Assembly: GCA_965206975.1 (NCBI GenBank)
Contig: OZ242253.1
Span: 2,170,001-2,234,000, forward strand
Length of the DNA stretch: 64,000 nucleotides
Source: JAAXGI01 sp965206975
GTDB lineage: Bacteria > Gemmatimonadota > Gemmatimonadetes > Longimicrobiales > Gaopeijiaceae
Direction of reading: 5' to 3'
Shown here: positions 55,907 through 64,000 of the stretch, piece after piece
Layout of the letters: each line of letters begins with the position of its first letter
Position numbering within the stretch: the first letter of the stretch is position 1
Notes under the pieces: model-generated
Database searches by the model: none
Told to the model about the DNA's origin: nothing
What the model saw: the letters and a program-made list of their open reading frames with translations, nothing else
Made by a program: the position numbers and the translations under genes

Positions 55907-56498
55907 CTGTTCCCCCTGTGTGCTGATTTCTGGCTTCTCTGTACACCACGGGGGCCGTCCGGCCCCGGTGCCACCGGATGCCCTGTCGATAGTGCCGGAC
56001 TCTGCCCGGAGCGCAGGCGGAACGGGATGGTGTCCCGCCGACAGTTGAAGGTGGTGGCTCCGGCCGAGAACTATCTGGTAACGGGGTTTCCCTCGGCGGA
56101 TAGGTGCTTGCTCAAGAGTTGGGCAGCAGTGTACGCCAAACCTCTCATCTCGTACGTCCCGCTCCTAGAGTGGAGGTCACGAACCATACAGCCAGGCCAA
56201 CTGCCGAGCGCAGCATACGACACCTCTGGCAGGCAGGCCGAACAACCCGCTACGAGGTCAATCTGGAGACCCATGGGGCGGTGCGCGAGACACGCGGCCC
56301 TCTCGGGTCGCTTGGCGTGAAGCACGCCCCGGCGGAGGGGGAGAGGCACCAAGATGAAGCTGGACCTGTGTGGGCTCGGACCGACGGCGAGAACCCATCG
56401 GGTGTGCCACCGCGTCTACTCACCCTCGCCGAGGCGGGCGGGGCAGCGGCGCGGCGCCTGTTTCAGTTCGGCCCTTAGAAGGCGTTACGACCCCTACG
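55907..56498. other. 592-base gap, nothing recognised
   Basis: No frame in this stretch has family motifs or a convincing start. It separates the VOC gene from the end of the cytochrome c gene. Confidence 0.35.
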
Positions 56499-57062
56499 TC
56501 AGTAGGGGTAGCCTTGAAGCCTCGGCATCCCGGGCTGCCAATCCGGGAGGGGAGCCCAGGAATCCTGATTCGGCATCTCCACCTGGGGGAGGCTCTGGGC
56601 GTCCATTACCTCGTCTTCGCCGATGACACCGTTCAAGTAGAGCAGATAGGCCGTCAGCGCGTAGACCTCATCGGCGGTGAGGCTTCCCTCTCGATTGAGA
56701 GGCATGCCTCGATTGATGTAATCCCATACCGTGGTCGCGTACGGTGAGCGGATCGGCAGAATTCGCCCCAAGTCCCAGGGGTGGGCATCTGGTCCTGCTT
56801 CGTTTCTTACCAACCTGGGACCGATGCCATCTGTGCCTGCCCCCCCGTGGCATGGTGCGCAACCCGTCCGCTGATAGACCAGCTCGCCTTCCTCGACGGT
56901 TCCGCTCCCTGGTGGCAGCTCCTCTCCAGTCGGGCTGATGGAGATATCCCAGGCACGGATTTCTTCTTCGGTCGGGGTCCTTCCCACGCCATACGTGAGC
57001 CCCTGGGCCTGCGCGGAGCCAGCCGCGAGCATCAGGAACAGTAGAAGCCTAAGAGATCGCAT
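56499..57062 (-). CDS. Periplasmic monohaem cytochrome c, partner of sulfite dehydrogenase
   Basis: The 187-residue protein has a signal peptide (LRLLLFLMLAAGSAQA) and one haem motif, CAPCH (C68, C71, H72), in GELVYQRTGCAPCHGGAG. The Met ligand is probably in YINRGMPLN. The N-terminal mature part (GVGRTPTEEEIRAWDISISP) matches the SorB/SoxD-type cytochromes that accept electrons from sulfite oxidation. The ATG at 57062 has GGGAG nine bases upstream and overlaps the end of the dehydrogenase gene by 14 bases, so the two are translationally linked. Confidence 0.9.
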   Translation of the reverse strand: MRSLRLLLFLMLAAGSAQAQGLTYGVGRTPTEEEIRAWDISISPTGEELPPGSGTVEEGELVYQRTGCAPCHGGAGTDGIGPRLVRNEAGPDAHPWDLGRILPIRSPYATTVWDYINRGMPLNREGSLTADEVYALTAYLLYLNGVIGEDEVMDAQSLPQVEMPNQDSWAPLPDWQPGMPRLQGYPY

Positions 57063-58311
57063 TGTGAATGCTCCCATCGCTCGCGATCCGCCACGGCTGA
57101 ATGGAATTGTCCTGGCCTGTCACGCGGAGTGGCTGATCCGGTGTCCCGGGGTAGACTGCTCCCGGCCTCCAGAACTCGGCGGCCTGAGCTCGCGTCGGTT
57201 GAACCTGACCCAGTTCGTCCGTGGAGCGCGACATGAGCTCGGCTTCTGTGCCGTCCCAATTCCAATGGAAGCTGAACGCGGTGTGCGCCATGCGATGTGC
57301 AGCCCCGCGAAGTTCGGCGTCCATCCAGCTTCGGCCTCCGTCGGTGGATACTTCCACCCTGCGAACAGCGCCCCCACCAGACCAGGCCAAGCCACGGACC
57401 TCGTAGAATCCGCGTTCAAGTAGCTGTTGTCCCCCGGAGGGATAGGTGATGACCGATTTCGGACCGATCTGGTAACTCAGCGCAGCGTCGTCGGGGTCGC
57501 GACGAAGATGACCGTAGTCGTTGTAGGTCATGTAGTACCGGTCCACCACCTTGACTCGCCTCAGCCACTTCACGTTGAAGATTCCTTCGAAACCGGGCAC
57601 CAGGAGCCGGAGGGGGTGACCTTGCTGGGGACGTATCGCCTCGCCGTTCATGCCGTAGCACACCAGACAGTCGTCCATCGCCTTCGCCATCGGAATGCTC
57701 GACGCCCCCTTCACGGACTCGACCCCTTCCGCCACGATCCACGACCCCCCGTCCTTCACGCCCGCCTCGTTGAGCAGCGTAGAGAGGAGCACCCCAGTCC
57801 ATTCGGCGCAGCTGGTCGCCCCGTGCGTTTCCTGCACTGTCGTCTGGTCGGGCCTCGAACGGTTCCCTGCGCACTCGACGAAATGGAGGCGGGTCACGGA
57901 AGGCAGACGCTTCAGGTCCTCCATGGTGAGTATCAGGGGGCGATCCACCAGGCCGTGTATCATCAAGCGATGCTCCCGGGGATCGATGTTCGGGATGATC
58001 GCGCCACGCGTGGTGTTCGTGAAGTGGAGAGCGGATGGCGTGATCACCCCTACCTGGTTCTGGAGGGGAGTCGCCGTATGAAAGACGAGCCCAAAGGCAT
58101 CGGGGGACGGCCTGCCGCCGTGCGGTACGCGTACCGACGTCTCGAAACGGGAGCGCTCGCCATAGGCGATCAGTTCCGGACTTGACCAGTTCTGTTCCTC
58201 GATGTCCTGGTCAGATGCTGGTGTCTGGCCTATCGCGGGCTCCACCCCTCCCAAGGTCAGACCACCGGCCAACGCGGCCCCACGTTTTAGGAAATCCCTT
58301 CGATCAACCAT
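57049..58311 (-). CDS. Tat-exported molybdopterin sulfite dehydrogenase (SorA/SoxC-like)
   Basis: This is predicted to oxidise sulfite (or a SoxY-bound sulfur intermediate if SoxC-like) in the periplasm using a molybdenum cofactor. The 420-residue protein has a twin-arginine signal (VDRRDFLKRGAALAGG) and the Mo-ligating Cys C147 in FVECAGNRS. The family's GATSCAEWTGV and a C-terminal dimerisation domain (YEVRGLAWSGGGAVRRVEVS) are present. The ATG at 58309-58311 follows AAGGAG; the frame extends upstream without support. No other sox genes are present, which favours a stand-alone SorAB-like sulfite detoxifying or energy-yielding unit. Confidence 0.9.
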   Translation of the reverse strand: MVDRRDFLKRGAALAGGLTLGGVEPAIGQTPASDQDIEEQNWSSPELIAYGERSRFETSVRVPHGGRPSPDAFGLVFHTATPLQNQVGVITPSALHFTNTTRGAIIPNIDPREHRLMIHGLVDRPLILTMEDLKRLPSVTRLHFVECAGNRSRPDQTTVQETHGATSCAEWTGVLLSTLLNEAGVKDGGSWIVAEGVESVKGASSIPMAKAMDDCLVCYGMNGEAIRPQQGHPLRLLVPGFEGIFNVKWLRRVKVVDRYYMTYNDYGHLRRDPDDAALSYQIGPKSVITYPSGGQQLLERGFYEVRGLAWSGGGAVRRVEVSTDGGRSWMDAELRGAAHRMAHTAFSFHWNWDGTEAELMSRSTDELGQVQPTRAQAAEFWRPGAVYPGTPDQPLRVTGQDNSIQPWRIASDGSIHNAIS

Positions 58312-58875
58312 GGGTGTCTCCTTCGCAGATGAGGTTACCCGAAAATCGCTTCCCCTCCATCGAAAGTACGCCCCGGATCGTGAACCCAACAGCCCTTTCG
58401 CAGGTCGGGACAACGTGAGGGCCAGGTCAAGCGGCAGCGGTGCCGTGGACGATACGGCTCACCACTCAGCTCCACGCTTTTCTTGAGGAGCTGCCCTCTC
58501 GCCGACGACCGCGGTTTCCAGAAGCCCTGCGTTGACTCGCCGCCACCTGGTTCTCGCCCCGCGCCTCCGACCCGCCACAGGTGAAGACCAGCCGACAGTC
58601 CGACATTTCGGGTCGGGCACTCACCCTTGGTCCGCCGCGGGTCAGTGCCAAGGGCGCCGGGTTCCTCGTCCCGAAGCTGCCCGCCAACACCCTTCGTCGT
58701 GAGCTCTCCCGCCGTCGTGAGCTCTCCCGCGCCCCCTGCCTCTCGAGCGTCCGGCGGGCGGCGTCATGGGCCGACCGCCACGTATGGCGCACGCTACCTG
58801 GGCGGCGGCTGTCGCAAACGAAGACATGTGCCGCAGGCCACTGATCCACATGGTGCCCAGACCGGCGCCTCGGGG
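58312..58875. other. Intergenic gap with a short tandem repeat
   Basis: I see no gene in these 564 bases. Two perfect adjacent copies of CGTCGTGAGCTCTCCCGC lie at 58695-58712 and 58713-58730. Confidence 0.4.
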
Positions 58876-59319
58876 TCAGAGTCCAGCCTTCAGCGGATCA
58901 CGTGTTCGCAGTTCCGGAAACAATGAGAAGTCGCGATCCAGGGTAAGCAGTGCTTTAACGCCGTGAGCGATGCATAGTGCCGCGATGCGGGCATTGTGAA
59001 CGACCCCGCCGACCACATGAGGGCGCCCGACGAACCGGCTTAGAATGTCCGCAAAGTCGTCGGTCTCTCCGATCATGCGGTTCGATGGAGATCCCATCCA
59101 GGCCCGGAATTGGCGCCACGCATGTACCGGAGCTGTCGCTTCGTCCTTCCAGATACGGCGGTTGGTCGCCACGCTCAGAAACTCATAACAGCACGGCCAC
59201 GGAATCGCCCAGGTGCGGTCTCCCTCGGCGAGCTCGACCATGACTGCAGCCGCCGCATCGCCCAGGCGCGCTTCACGGCGGTGCGCGTAGATGAGCAGGT
59301 TGGCGTCGACAGCAATCAC
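58876..59319 (-). CDS. PIN-domain toxin (VapC-like)
   Basis: The 147-residue predicted ribonuclease begins MIAVDANLLIYAHRREAR, with the first acidic residue in VDAN. Other PIN carboxylates are expected near WPCCYEFLSVATN (Glu), the DFADIL region, and LLTLDRDFSLFPEL (Asp pair). Its GTG start overlaps the TGA of a short upstream reading frame as GTGA, the usual antitoxin-toxin coupling. That upstream frame is broken 5' of about 59435 and lies next to the second IS1182-family element, so the antitoxin seems damaged or unrecognisable. Confidence 0.85.
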   Translation of the reverse strand: MIAVDANLLIYAHRREARLGDAAAAVMVELAEGDRTWAIPWPCCYEFLSVATNRRIWKDEATAPVHAWRQFRAWMGSPSNRMIGETDDFADILSRFVGRPHVVGGVVHNARIAALCIAHGVKALLTLDRDFSLFPELRTRDPLKAGL

Positions 59320-59435
59320 CGGGTTCCGGGATCGCCGCAGATCAACTCGCGCAATTCAGGCAGGAATACCAGCTCAAGCGGATCGGCCGCTCCCGGACAA
59401 CCGGTCTTGCGTCCGAAAAGCAGAAACCTCCGCCT
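59316..59435 (-). pseudogene. Truncated frame coupled to the PIN toxin, possible antitoxin remnant
   Basis: A frame ending GAADPLELVFLPELRELICG just before the toxin start stays open for only about 39 codons. A different frame (ARILREGGGFCF) lies upstream and would need one frameshift to join it. The IS1182-family element begins 20 bases further on. I do not recognise an antitoxin family. Confidence 0.35.
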
Positions 59436-59455
59436 TCACGCAATATCCGGGCTAG

Positions 59456-61094
59456 CAGCCTGTCGGACTTGGGCCCGATACCAGGGGTTCAGAAGGGGCC
59501 CCGGCGTTTTTTACCGTCGGCGACGGCGAGAGCCCGGCTCAGGTGTCAGATTCCGCGGGCATTGCCGGGCGGGCGGATCGTGGGGCGTTGTCACACCCCA
59601 GCCTTCCTTGACGTGTATTGGGGGCGGGTAGCGGTCGTAATCACCTCCCTGCAGGATCCGGTCACGCCCATTTCAGGTTGTTCATGCGCCGGCAGTTGTA
59701 AGCCAGCGTGACCAAGGCCCACTCGCCCTCCACCTTCTTGAGACCGCGCAGCAGAAACTGCCGGAATCCCATCGCCTGCTTCACAATCCCGAACACCGGC
59801 TCCACGGTCTGCTTGCGCAACCGGTAATGCGCCCGCTGCTCCGGCAGTGCCATCGTCTCGCGCATCGACCGGATCCACTCCGCCGACGGTTCCTTCGCCT
59901 TCGCCGGCTCCGGCTCCGGCCGGAAATCGTGCTTGCGCCGCGTGCCTTGCGCCGTGGTCGCCACCAACACCTCCGCACCGCGCGCCTGCAGTCGCCCCAC
60001 CTCGCTGCCCGTCGCGTAACCGTTGTCCGCCAACACCCGGCCCGGCGTTCCCAACGCCGCCGGGACCGCGTCCACGTCCGCCACCAACTCCCCCCGGTCG
60101 CTCGCACACGAACTCACCCTGCTCCCCAGCACCAACTGGCTGCCGTCCGCGTCCACCACCGCCTGCGCGTTGTACGCCTGGCGGTACTCATGGCGCCTGC
60201 TCCTGCGCATCAGCGCACTGTCGACGTCCGTCAAATTGATCTGCTCCTCCGCCCGCGGCTCCTCCACTGGCCGCTTGATCCTCCGACCCTTGCGGTTCCC
60301 CGGGCGAGCCTCCCGTGCCGCCACCTTGCGCTCGTACTCCGCCCGCTCCGACGCAGCCCGCGCCTTGGCACGCCGCTCCAACTCCGCGCACGCCTTGTCC
60401 AGCTTCACACTCAGCTTCTCGCGCCGAGACAGCGCCTCCGGCAACCGCTGCGCCTCCGGCGCGTCCCGCCTGTCCGCTCGTTCCGCCTGCGCCAGCAGCT
60501 CCCCGATCTCCCCGCGCAGCTGCTCCCGCAACTCCCGCGCCCGGTCGTAGCGGATGCTCCTGTGCCTGTTCGCGTTCGCGTCCACCTTCGTCCCGTCCAC
60601 GCTCACCGTCCCCACCCGCAGCAGCTTCAGCTCCCTGGCCATCAAAAGAACCTCCAGGAACGCCTCCCCGACCGCCTCGAAGTTCCTGCGCCGAAACCTG
60701 CAGATCGTATCGTGGTCCGGATGGCAGTTCGCCGCCACATAGCGAACCCCCACATCCCGGTACGTCGCCCGCTCGATCCGCCTCGATCCGAAAATCCCGT
60801 TCGCGTAGCAGTACACCAGCAATGCCAGCATCCTCCGCGGGTGGTACTGCGCCGAACCCGTCCCCCGCTCGTTTACCTGGAACGCCGACATCGCAACCCG
60901 CTCCACCGCCTCCAGCACGAAATGCGCCATATCGTCCGCCGGCACCCAGTCCCGTATATCCACCGGCAGTAGATACAGCTGGGAGGTGTCTCCCTCCACA
61001 AACTTCGCCATCCCCATCACCTCAGTCGTCTCGTAAGACCGCACACCACCACACCCGAACTATAGAACATCCAGACGCTAAGTCCGACAGGCTG
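59456..61094. mobile_element. IS1182-family insertion sequence, second element (1639 bp), CTAG target
   Basis: Terminal inverted repeats are CAGCCTGTCGGACTT at 59456-59470 and its complement at 61080-61094. Both flanks are CTAG (59452-59455 and 61095-61098). It shares only the first bases (CAGCC-GT) with the element at 25335-26830, so it is a different IS with the same target choice. Confidence 0.92.
59662..61011 (-). CDS. IS1182-family transposase (second type)
   Basis: The 449-residue product from the ATG at 61009-61011 (MAKFVEGDTSQLYLLPVDIR) has the family N-terminal domain (RMLALLVYCYANGIFGSRRI, HPDHDTICRFRRRN). The catalytic Asp is in VSVDGTKVDANANRH, a long Arg/Glu/Lys-rich coiled insertion follows, then VLADNGYATGSE and Glu in TVEPVFGIVKQAMGFRQF. 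GAGGTG lies upstream; an in-frame start at 61044 is possible. Its stop lies well inside the element, unlike the first IS1182 transposase. Confidence 0.9.
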   Translation of the reverse strand: MAKFVEGDTSQLYLLPVDIRDWVPADDMAHFVLEAVERVAMSAFQVNERGTGSAQYHPRRMLALLVYCYANGIFGSRRIERATYRDVGVRYVAANCHPDHDTICRFRRRNFEAVGEAFLEVLLMARELKLLRVGTVSVDGTKVDANANRHRSIRYDRARELREQLRGEIGELLAQAERADRRDAPEAQRLPEALSRREKLSVKLDKACAELERRAKARAASERAEYERKVAAREARPGNRKGRRIKRPVEEPRAEEQINLTDVDSALMRRSRRHEYRQAYNAQAVVDADGSQLVLGSRVSSCASDRGELVADVDAVPAALGTPGRVLADNGYATGSEVGRLQARGAEVLVATTAQGTRRKHDFRPEPEPAKAKEPSAEWIRSMRETMALPEQRAHYRLRKQTVEPVFGIVKQAMGFRQFLLRGLKKVEGEWALVTLAYNCRRMNNLKWA

Positions 61095-61183
61095 CTAGAG
61101 AGACTAGAGATTGGCGGCACGGATCCATAGGCGATAACTTGTGCGCATAGCCGTCTATGCGTTTATGCCCGGAGAATTTGTCC

Positions 61184-61420
61184 ATGACCCGATGGAACCT
61201 TTCCATCCCTGAAAAGACGGACCGAGTAGTCCGTACCTTTCTCGCGCGCACTGGCGGCAAGAAGGGTGACCTGTCCCGGTTCGTCGATGAAGCCGTGCGC
61301 CGTCGTGTGCTGGATCTCACTGTTCGCCAAGTCAAGGACCGCAATGCCGGACATGACCAGCGGGGAATCCTCGACCTGATCGACGAGGAGGTGGACGCCG
61401 CACGTGCGGGTCGTTCTTGA
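61184..61420 (+). CDS. Antitoxin of a PIN-domain toxin-antitoxin pair
   Basis: The 78-residue product (MTRWNLSIPEKTDRVVRTFL) resembles short ribbon-helix-helix DNA-binding antitoxins, with KKGDLSRFVDEAVRRRVLDL as the likely helical part. GGAGA lies upstream of the ATG. The gene overlaps the toxin start by 17 bases. Such antitoxins bind their own promoter and neutralise the toxin. Confidence 0.8.
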   Translation: MTRWNLSIPEKTDRVVRTFLARTGGKKGDLSRFVDEAVRRRVLDLTVRQVKDRNAGHDQRGILDLIDEEVDAARAGRS

Positions 61421-61829
61421 TACCAACGTCCTGATCGGCGCCGTTATCACCAAGGGCACCCCGCCGGATAGGCTGTATCAGGCATGGCTGCGTGGCGAAA
61501 TCGAACTCGTAACCTCTATCCCGCAAATTGCCGAGATGGCCGATGTTCTCGTCCGGCCCCGTTTGCAGAGGTTTCTCGACGCGAATGAAGCGAAAGCCAT
61601 TGTCGAGAACATCGGCACGCGCGCTCTCATCCTTGATGACCTGCCGGCGGTGAACCTGTCCCCCGATCCAACTGATAACGCGATTCTGGCCACGGCAATT
61701 GCCGGGAAGGCCGACCTGATCGTATCCGGCGACAAGAAACACATGCTCGCACTGGGAACGGTGGAAGGTATTCCTGTCGTGACCGCCCGCGAATCCTTGG
61801 ACCGAATGTCTCACCAATCTGGCGGATGA
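61404..61829 (+). CDS. PIN-domain toxin (COG1569-type)
   Basis: The 141-residue protein starts from GTG at 61404, preceded by GAGGAGGTGG inside the antitoxin gene. The PIN fold signatures are RVVLDTNVLIGAV (first Asp), SIPQIAEMADVLVRPRL (Glu), DPTDNAILATAIAGKADLIV (Asp) and SGDKKHML (Asp). This is the predicted ribonuclease half of an overlapping TA pair. It ends about 35 bases before an IS1380 relic. Confidence 0.87.
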   Translation: MRVVLDTNVLIGAVITKGTPPDRLYQAWLRGEIELVTSIPQIAEMADVLVRPRLQRFLDANEAKAIVENIGTRALILDDLPAVNLSPDPTDNAILATAIAGKADLIVSGDKKHMLALGTVEGIPVVTARESLDRMSHQSGG

Positions 61830-61864
61830 TGTCTATCATTCCCATTTATCTTCTGACCGGTCCG

Positions 61865-62311
61865 TGCGGCGCAACCAGCGCCCGAACGTGGTGGGATCAG
61901 GCAGGCGAGTCTGGCCGAACAGGCATCGAATGCCGCGTCGGTCCAGAAGCGGCAAGTCGCCGAGCACGCGTCCACCGTAGAGCAGCAGGACGACCCACAC
62001 TTCGACCATCAGGCTGGGAAGGAAGAAGCCGGCAAGCCCTTCGCTCTGACGGCCAATCCAGGAGCCCCCAGGCCGTCCCACAGCTGCCGGACCAAGATCA
62101 GCCCGCCTTCGTCGGTCAGGTTCCGGGTGCTGTGACGAATCCGTAGCGGGGAGCCCCCACCTTAGTACACGGGGCCGAGAACAGATACGCCAGGTGCACA
62201 CCGTCTGGGTGCCTTTTCTGGCGAGGAATCTTCTTGCTGGAAGTACCCTCAACCTAAGGCCGCAGACGGTGTTTTGCTTCCCTATGCTACTCCCCTCATG
62301 CAGGATCCGAG
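61865..62311. mobile_element. Diverged, truncated IS1380 relic (copy D)
   Basis: This keeps only the transposase 5' side, in minus orientation. The end CATGCAGGATCCGAG is at 62297-62311 and about 135 N-terminal codons remain (LAGFFLPSLMVEVWVVLLLY, RLPDPTTFGRWLRR). It carries many substitutions relative to copies A-C, and the 3' two-thirds are gone. It lies 14 bases from the stop of the CPBP protease gene. Confidence 0.85.
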
Positions 62312-62324
62312 CTAGCCCCCGGCC

Positions 62325-63188
62325 CTATACCGCGAATGGATAGGTGAAGAGGACCAAGTGCACCAAGTTGAGGGTGAAGTGCACCAGGATGCCGGCTTCC
62401 ACACGCCCGGTGAGGTGGTACGCTGCGCCGTAACCTACGCCGGCGAGCGTGGCCAACAGGACATATGCGGTCCCGGCGGCGATGTGCGCCGCGCCAAATG
62501 CGACAGCGGCGGCGAGGATTGCCACGAGAGCCGCTCCCGGAACCCTCCCGCGCAACGCTCCCCCTAGATGGCGCTGCAAGAGCCCGCGGAAGAACGTCTC
62601 CTCGGCGACGCATGTCGCGAGCAGGTTGGCCGGCACCCACACGGCCAGGATGGCCGGCCATTTCGGGTCCCAGGACACGAACCCCATCGCCACGGCAGGC
62701 ACGCCTACACATACGAGTGTCAGGAGAGCGATCACCCCGGTGGCGACGATCGCACGATTCCACTGCGTCCTTACCTGCGGCTGCACACACACCGAGTAGA
62801 GCAAGACGCCCGCGAATCCCTTGTCGTAGTTCCAATACAGCGTGTAGTCGGCTGCCGAGCGAGATACAGACACGGCATCGAGGACGAGAACGTTATCGAT
62901 CCACGGCACTTGGTGGGTGGCCAGAGCGACGGCACAGATCACAACCATGCCCCACGCCAGGGTGCGCAGAGCCGTGGAGAGTGCGGGCCACACGGCTACA
63001 AGGCACGACCCCGCAAAGAGCGCGATCACGGCCAGCCCGGGCCATTGGACAACGCCGGCGACGACCGCGGCGACGAGGGAAAGAGCTGTGAAGATCGACC
63101 CGCCCCAGCGGCCACCCGGCAACATCGCGCCTGCCAGTCCCAGCCAGAGGAGCACGTAGGGGAGGCCATCCGCCAAGTCGATCGTCAC
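62325..63188 (-). CDS. CPBP-family intramembrane metalloprotease
   Basis: The 287-residue polytopic membrane protein has about eight hydrophobic segments. It carries the CPBP (Rce1/Abi) active-site motifs: EExxxR in VAEETFFRGLLQRHLG, then FGAAHI, and H in ILVHFTLNLVHL. Such proteins cleave prenylated or other membrane peptides, and some act in bacteriocin immunity. The role here is unknown. The GTG at 63186-63188 has no strong ribosome site, but the first helix begins within ten residues. Confidence 0.88.
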   Translation of the reverse strand: MTIDLADGLPYVLLWLGLAGAMLPGGRWGGSIFTALSLVAAVVAGVVQWPGLAVIALFAGSCLVAVWPALSTALRTLAWGMVVICAVALATHQVPWIDNVLVLDAVSVSRSAADYTLYWNYDKGFAGVLLYSVCVQPQVRTQWNRAIVATGVIALLTLVCVGVPAVAMGFVSWDPKWPAILAVWVPANLLATCVAEETFFRGLLQRHLGGALRGRVPGAALVAILAAAVAFGAAHIAAGTAYVLLATLAGVGYGAAYHLTGRVEAGILVHFTLNLVHLVLFTYPFAV

Positions 63189-63327
63189 GGTTCAGTCCGG
63201 GTGACCCCTACCCGCCTCCGGGAGAAGGACGATGGATCCGTGTTCCGATCATGGCGATCGTCATGCCCCGGGATCGGTCGAAGAGCCGATTCCGGGGCTC
63301 CCCACGCTCGCGGGCCCAGTCGCCGGC

Positions 63328-63579
63328 CTAGCTGTGCTTTCGCCATGCGATCCGCAAGTGATGTGCGGGCTCGGCGGTAAGGATCAGGAGATCGCCGCCG
63401 AACTCGAACCCGCGGGCTCCGTCCACCGACGCGTCGCCGGCGGCGGTGAATTCCCGCTGGTGGGTCACCACGCCACACGCGGGATCGACTTGTGCGTCCT
63501 GAGACGGCTGGGTGCCATCATCGTTGCCCCAAGCTGTCAGGACTAGGGTGAGGGACAGGAGAAGAATTCCGCGACACAT
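63328..63579 (-). CDS. Small lipoprotein-like protein lacking the lipobox cysteine
   Basis: The 83-residue product starts MCRGILLLSLTLVLTAWGND. The signal looks like a lipoprotein signal, but TGG (Trp) stands where the lipid-anchored Cys (TGC) is expected. The rest (FGGDLLILTAEPAHHLRIAW) has no recognised family. It could be a recently decayed gene or a Sec-anchored peptide. The frame extends upstream without support. Confidence 0.5.
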   Translation of the reverse strand: MCRGILLLSLTLVLTAWGNDDGTQPSQDAQVDPACGVVTHQREFTAAGDASVDGARGFEFGGDLLILTAEPAHHLRIAWRKHS

Positions 63580-64000
63580 GTGAGCCCATTCGTAGTGTGG
63601 TCTAGTCAAGACCGAGCCCAATCTAGGCGAGAATGGCTCTGCGAGGCTCCCGGAGCCCGCCTCCTCGAAGATCTCACGTGCATACTCACCGAATGGCCCG
63701 TCGGGCCGAAGGTGATTGAGCCGCTGTTCACGCAGGGGGGACACAGCCCATCTCCTGCTCCGGTCAGCAGCCGTTGAACGCCAAGAACAAGAGGTCCGTC
63801 CTTTGTGCTGCAGCTCTGTCGGCCATCCATTGGGGACGTATAGATTCCCACCTCGCCCGTGATGGGCAGCCGAGTACCAAATTGACTTCCTCCGCCGAAG
63901 GTACGACTGCCGCTGTAGACGCCACGCTTAGAGGGAACTCCTGCTTCTCATCCACCGCTGGCTGCTGCTTCAGCGCGGTGTGCCTCCTGGATGCGCGTCG
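63580..64000. other. Window end, no supported gene
   Basis: Several open frames exist on the minus strand, but none has a recognised motif or a ribosome site. A decayed gene cannot be excluded. Confidence 0.3.

Noticed and set aside
63606..63955. Possible minus-strand gene at the window end
   Set aside because: Two short frames without start signals or motifs; not supportable from sequence alone.

Overview
The window is GC-rich DNA from a bacterium with an outer membrane. This is shown by two TonB-dependent receptors, a Skp/OmpH chaperone, a DUF481 outer-membrane protein and several Tat or Sec secreted enzymes. The mix of planctomycete-type DUF1587/DUF1592 cytochrome protein, actinobacterial-style SdhCAB, secreted NHL beta-propellers, an M28 peptidase, PhoD and a carboxypeptidase-regulatory-domain receptor fits Gemmatimonadota or a neighbouring phylum. 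That placement is inference from gene style; no ribosomal marker is present. The recQ gene reads like an alphaproteobacterial one.

Layout. 1-5.3 kb (minus): partial c-type cytochrome protein, then a tight sdhC-sdhA-sdhB operon with TGATG overlaps. 5.5-20.7 kb: mostly housekeeping and secreted genes (NHL propeller, amidase, M28 peptidase, methyltransferase, recQ, a small membrane protein, a desaturase/hydroxylase, a FakA-FakB fatty acid kinase fusion, a PQQ sugar dehydrogenase, an extended hypoxanthine phosphoribosyltransferase, a DUF481 protein). Two convergent gaps here carry the same ~140-bp repeat. 20.7-31.6 kb: insertion-sequence island with decayed IS3, an intact IS3-type transposase gene, an IS481 element inside an older IS481 gene, one IS1182-family element, two inverted IS1380 copies and a tRNA-Lys(UUU). 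A GNAT acetyltransferase gene is split by both an IS1182 and an IS1380 element, and its frame can be reconstructed exactly. 31.6-42.0 kb: unknown divergent pair, VOC protein, cupin, second NHL propeller, a decayed streptogramin-lyase-like propeller, a DUF6282 hydrolase, and a TonB-dependent receptor cut by a third IS1380 copy. 42.4-58.3 kb: lipoprotein, phoD, skp, bicupin, secreted unknown, atypical YchF-like GTPase, nhaA, gdhA, decayed EamA transporter, intact TonB receptor, VOC protein, sulfite dehydrogenase plus cytochrome c. 58.9-64 kb: two PIN-toxin loci either side of a second IS1182-family element, an IS1380 relic, a CPBP protease and a lipoprotein-like remnant.

How it works together: SdhCAB feeds the quinone pool. 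The sulfite dehydrogenase/cytochrome c pair and the PQQ dehydrogenase are periplasmic oxidation modules. The receptors, PhoD, peptidase and cupins suggest scavenging of organic matter. The strongest special signal is recent, well-preserved IS activity: perfect target duplications, reconstructable host genes, mosaic IS1380 tails and an IS whose stop codon comes from its target. No CRISPR array, prophage or rRNA was seen.
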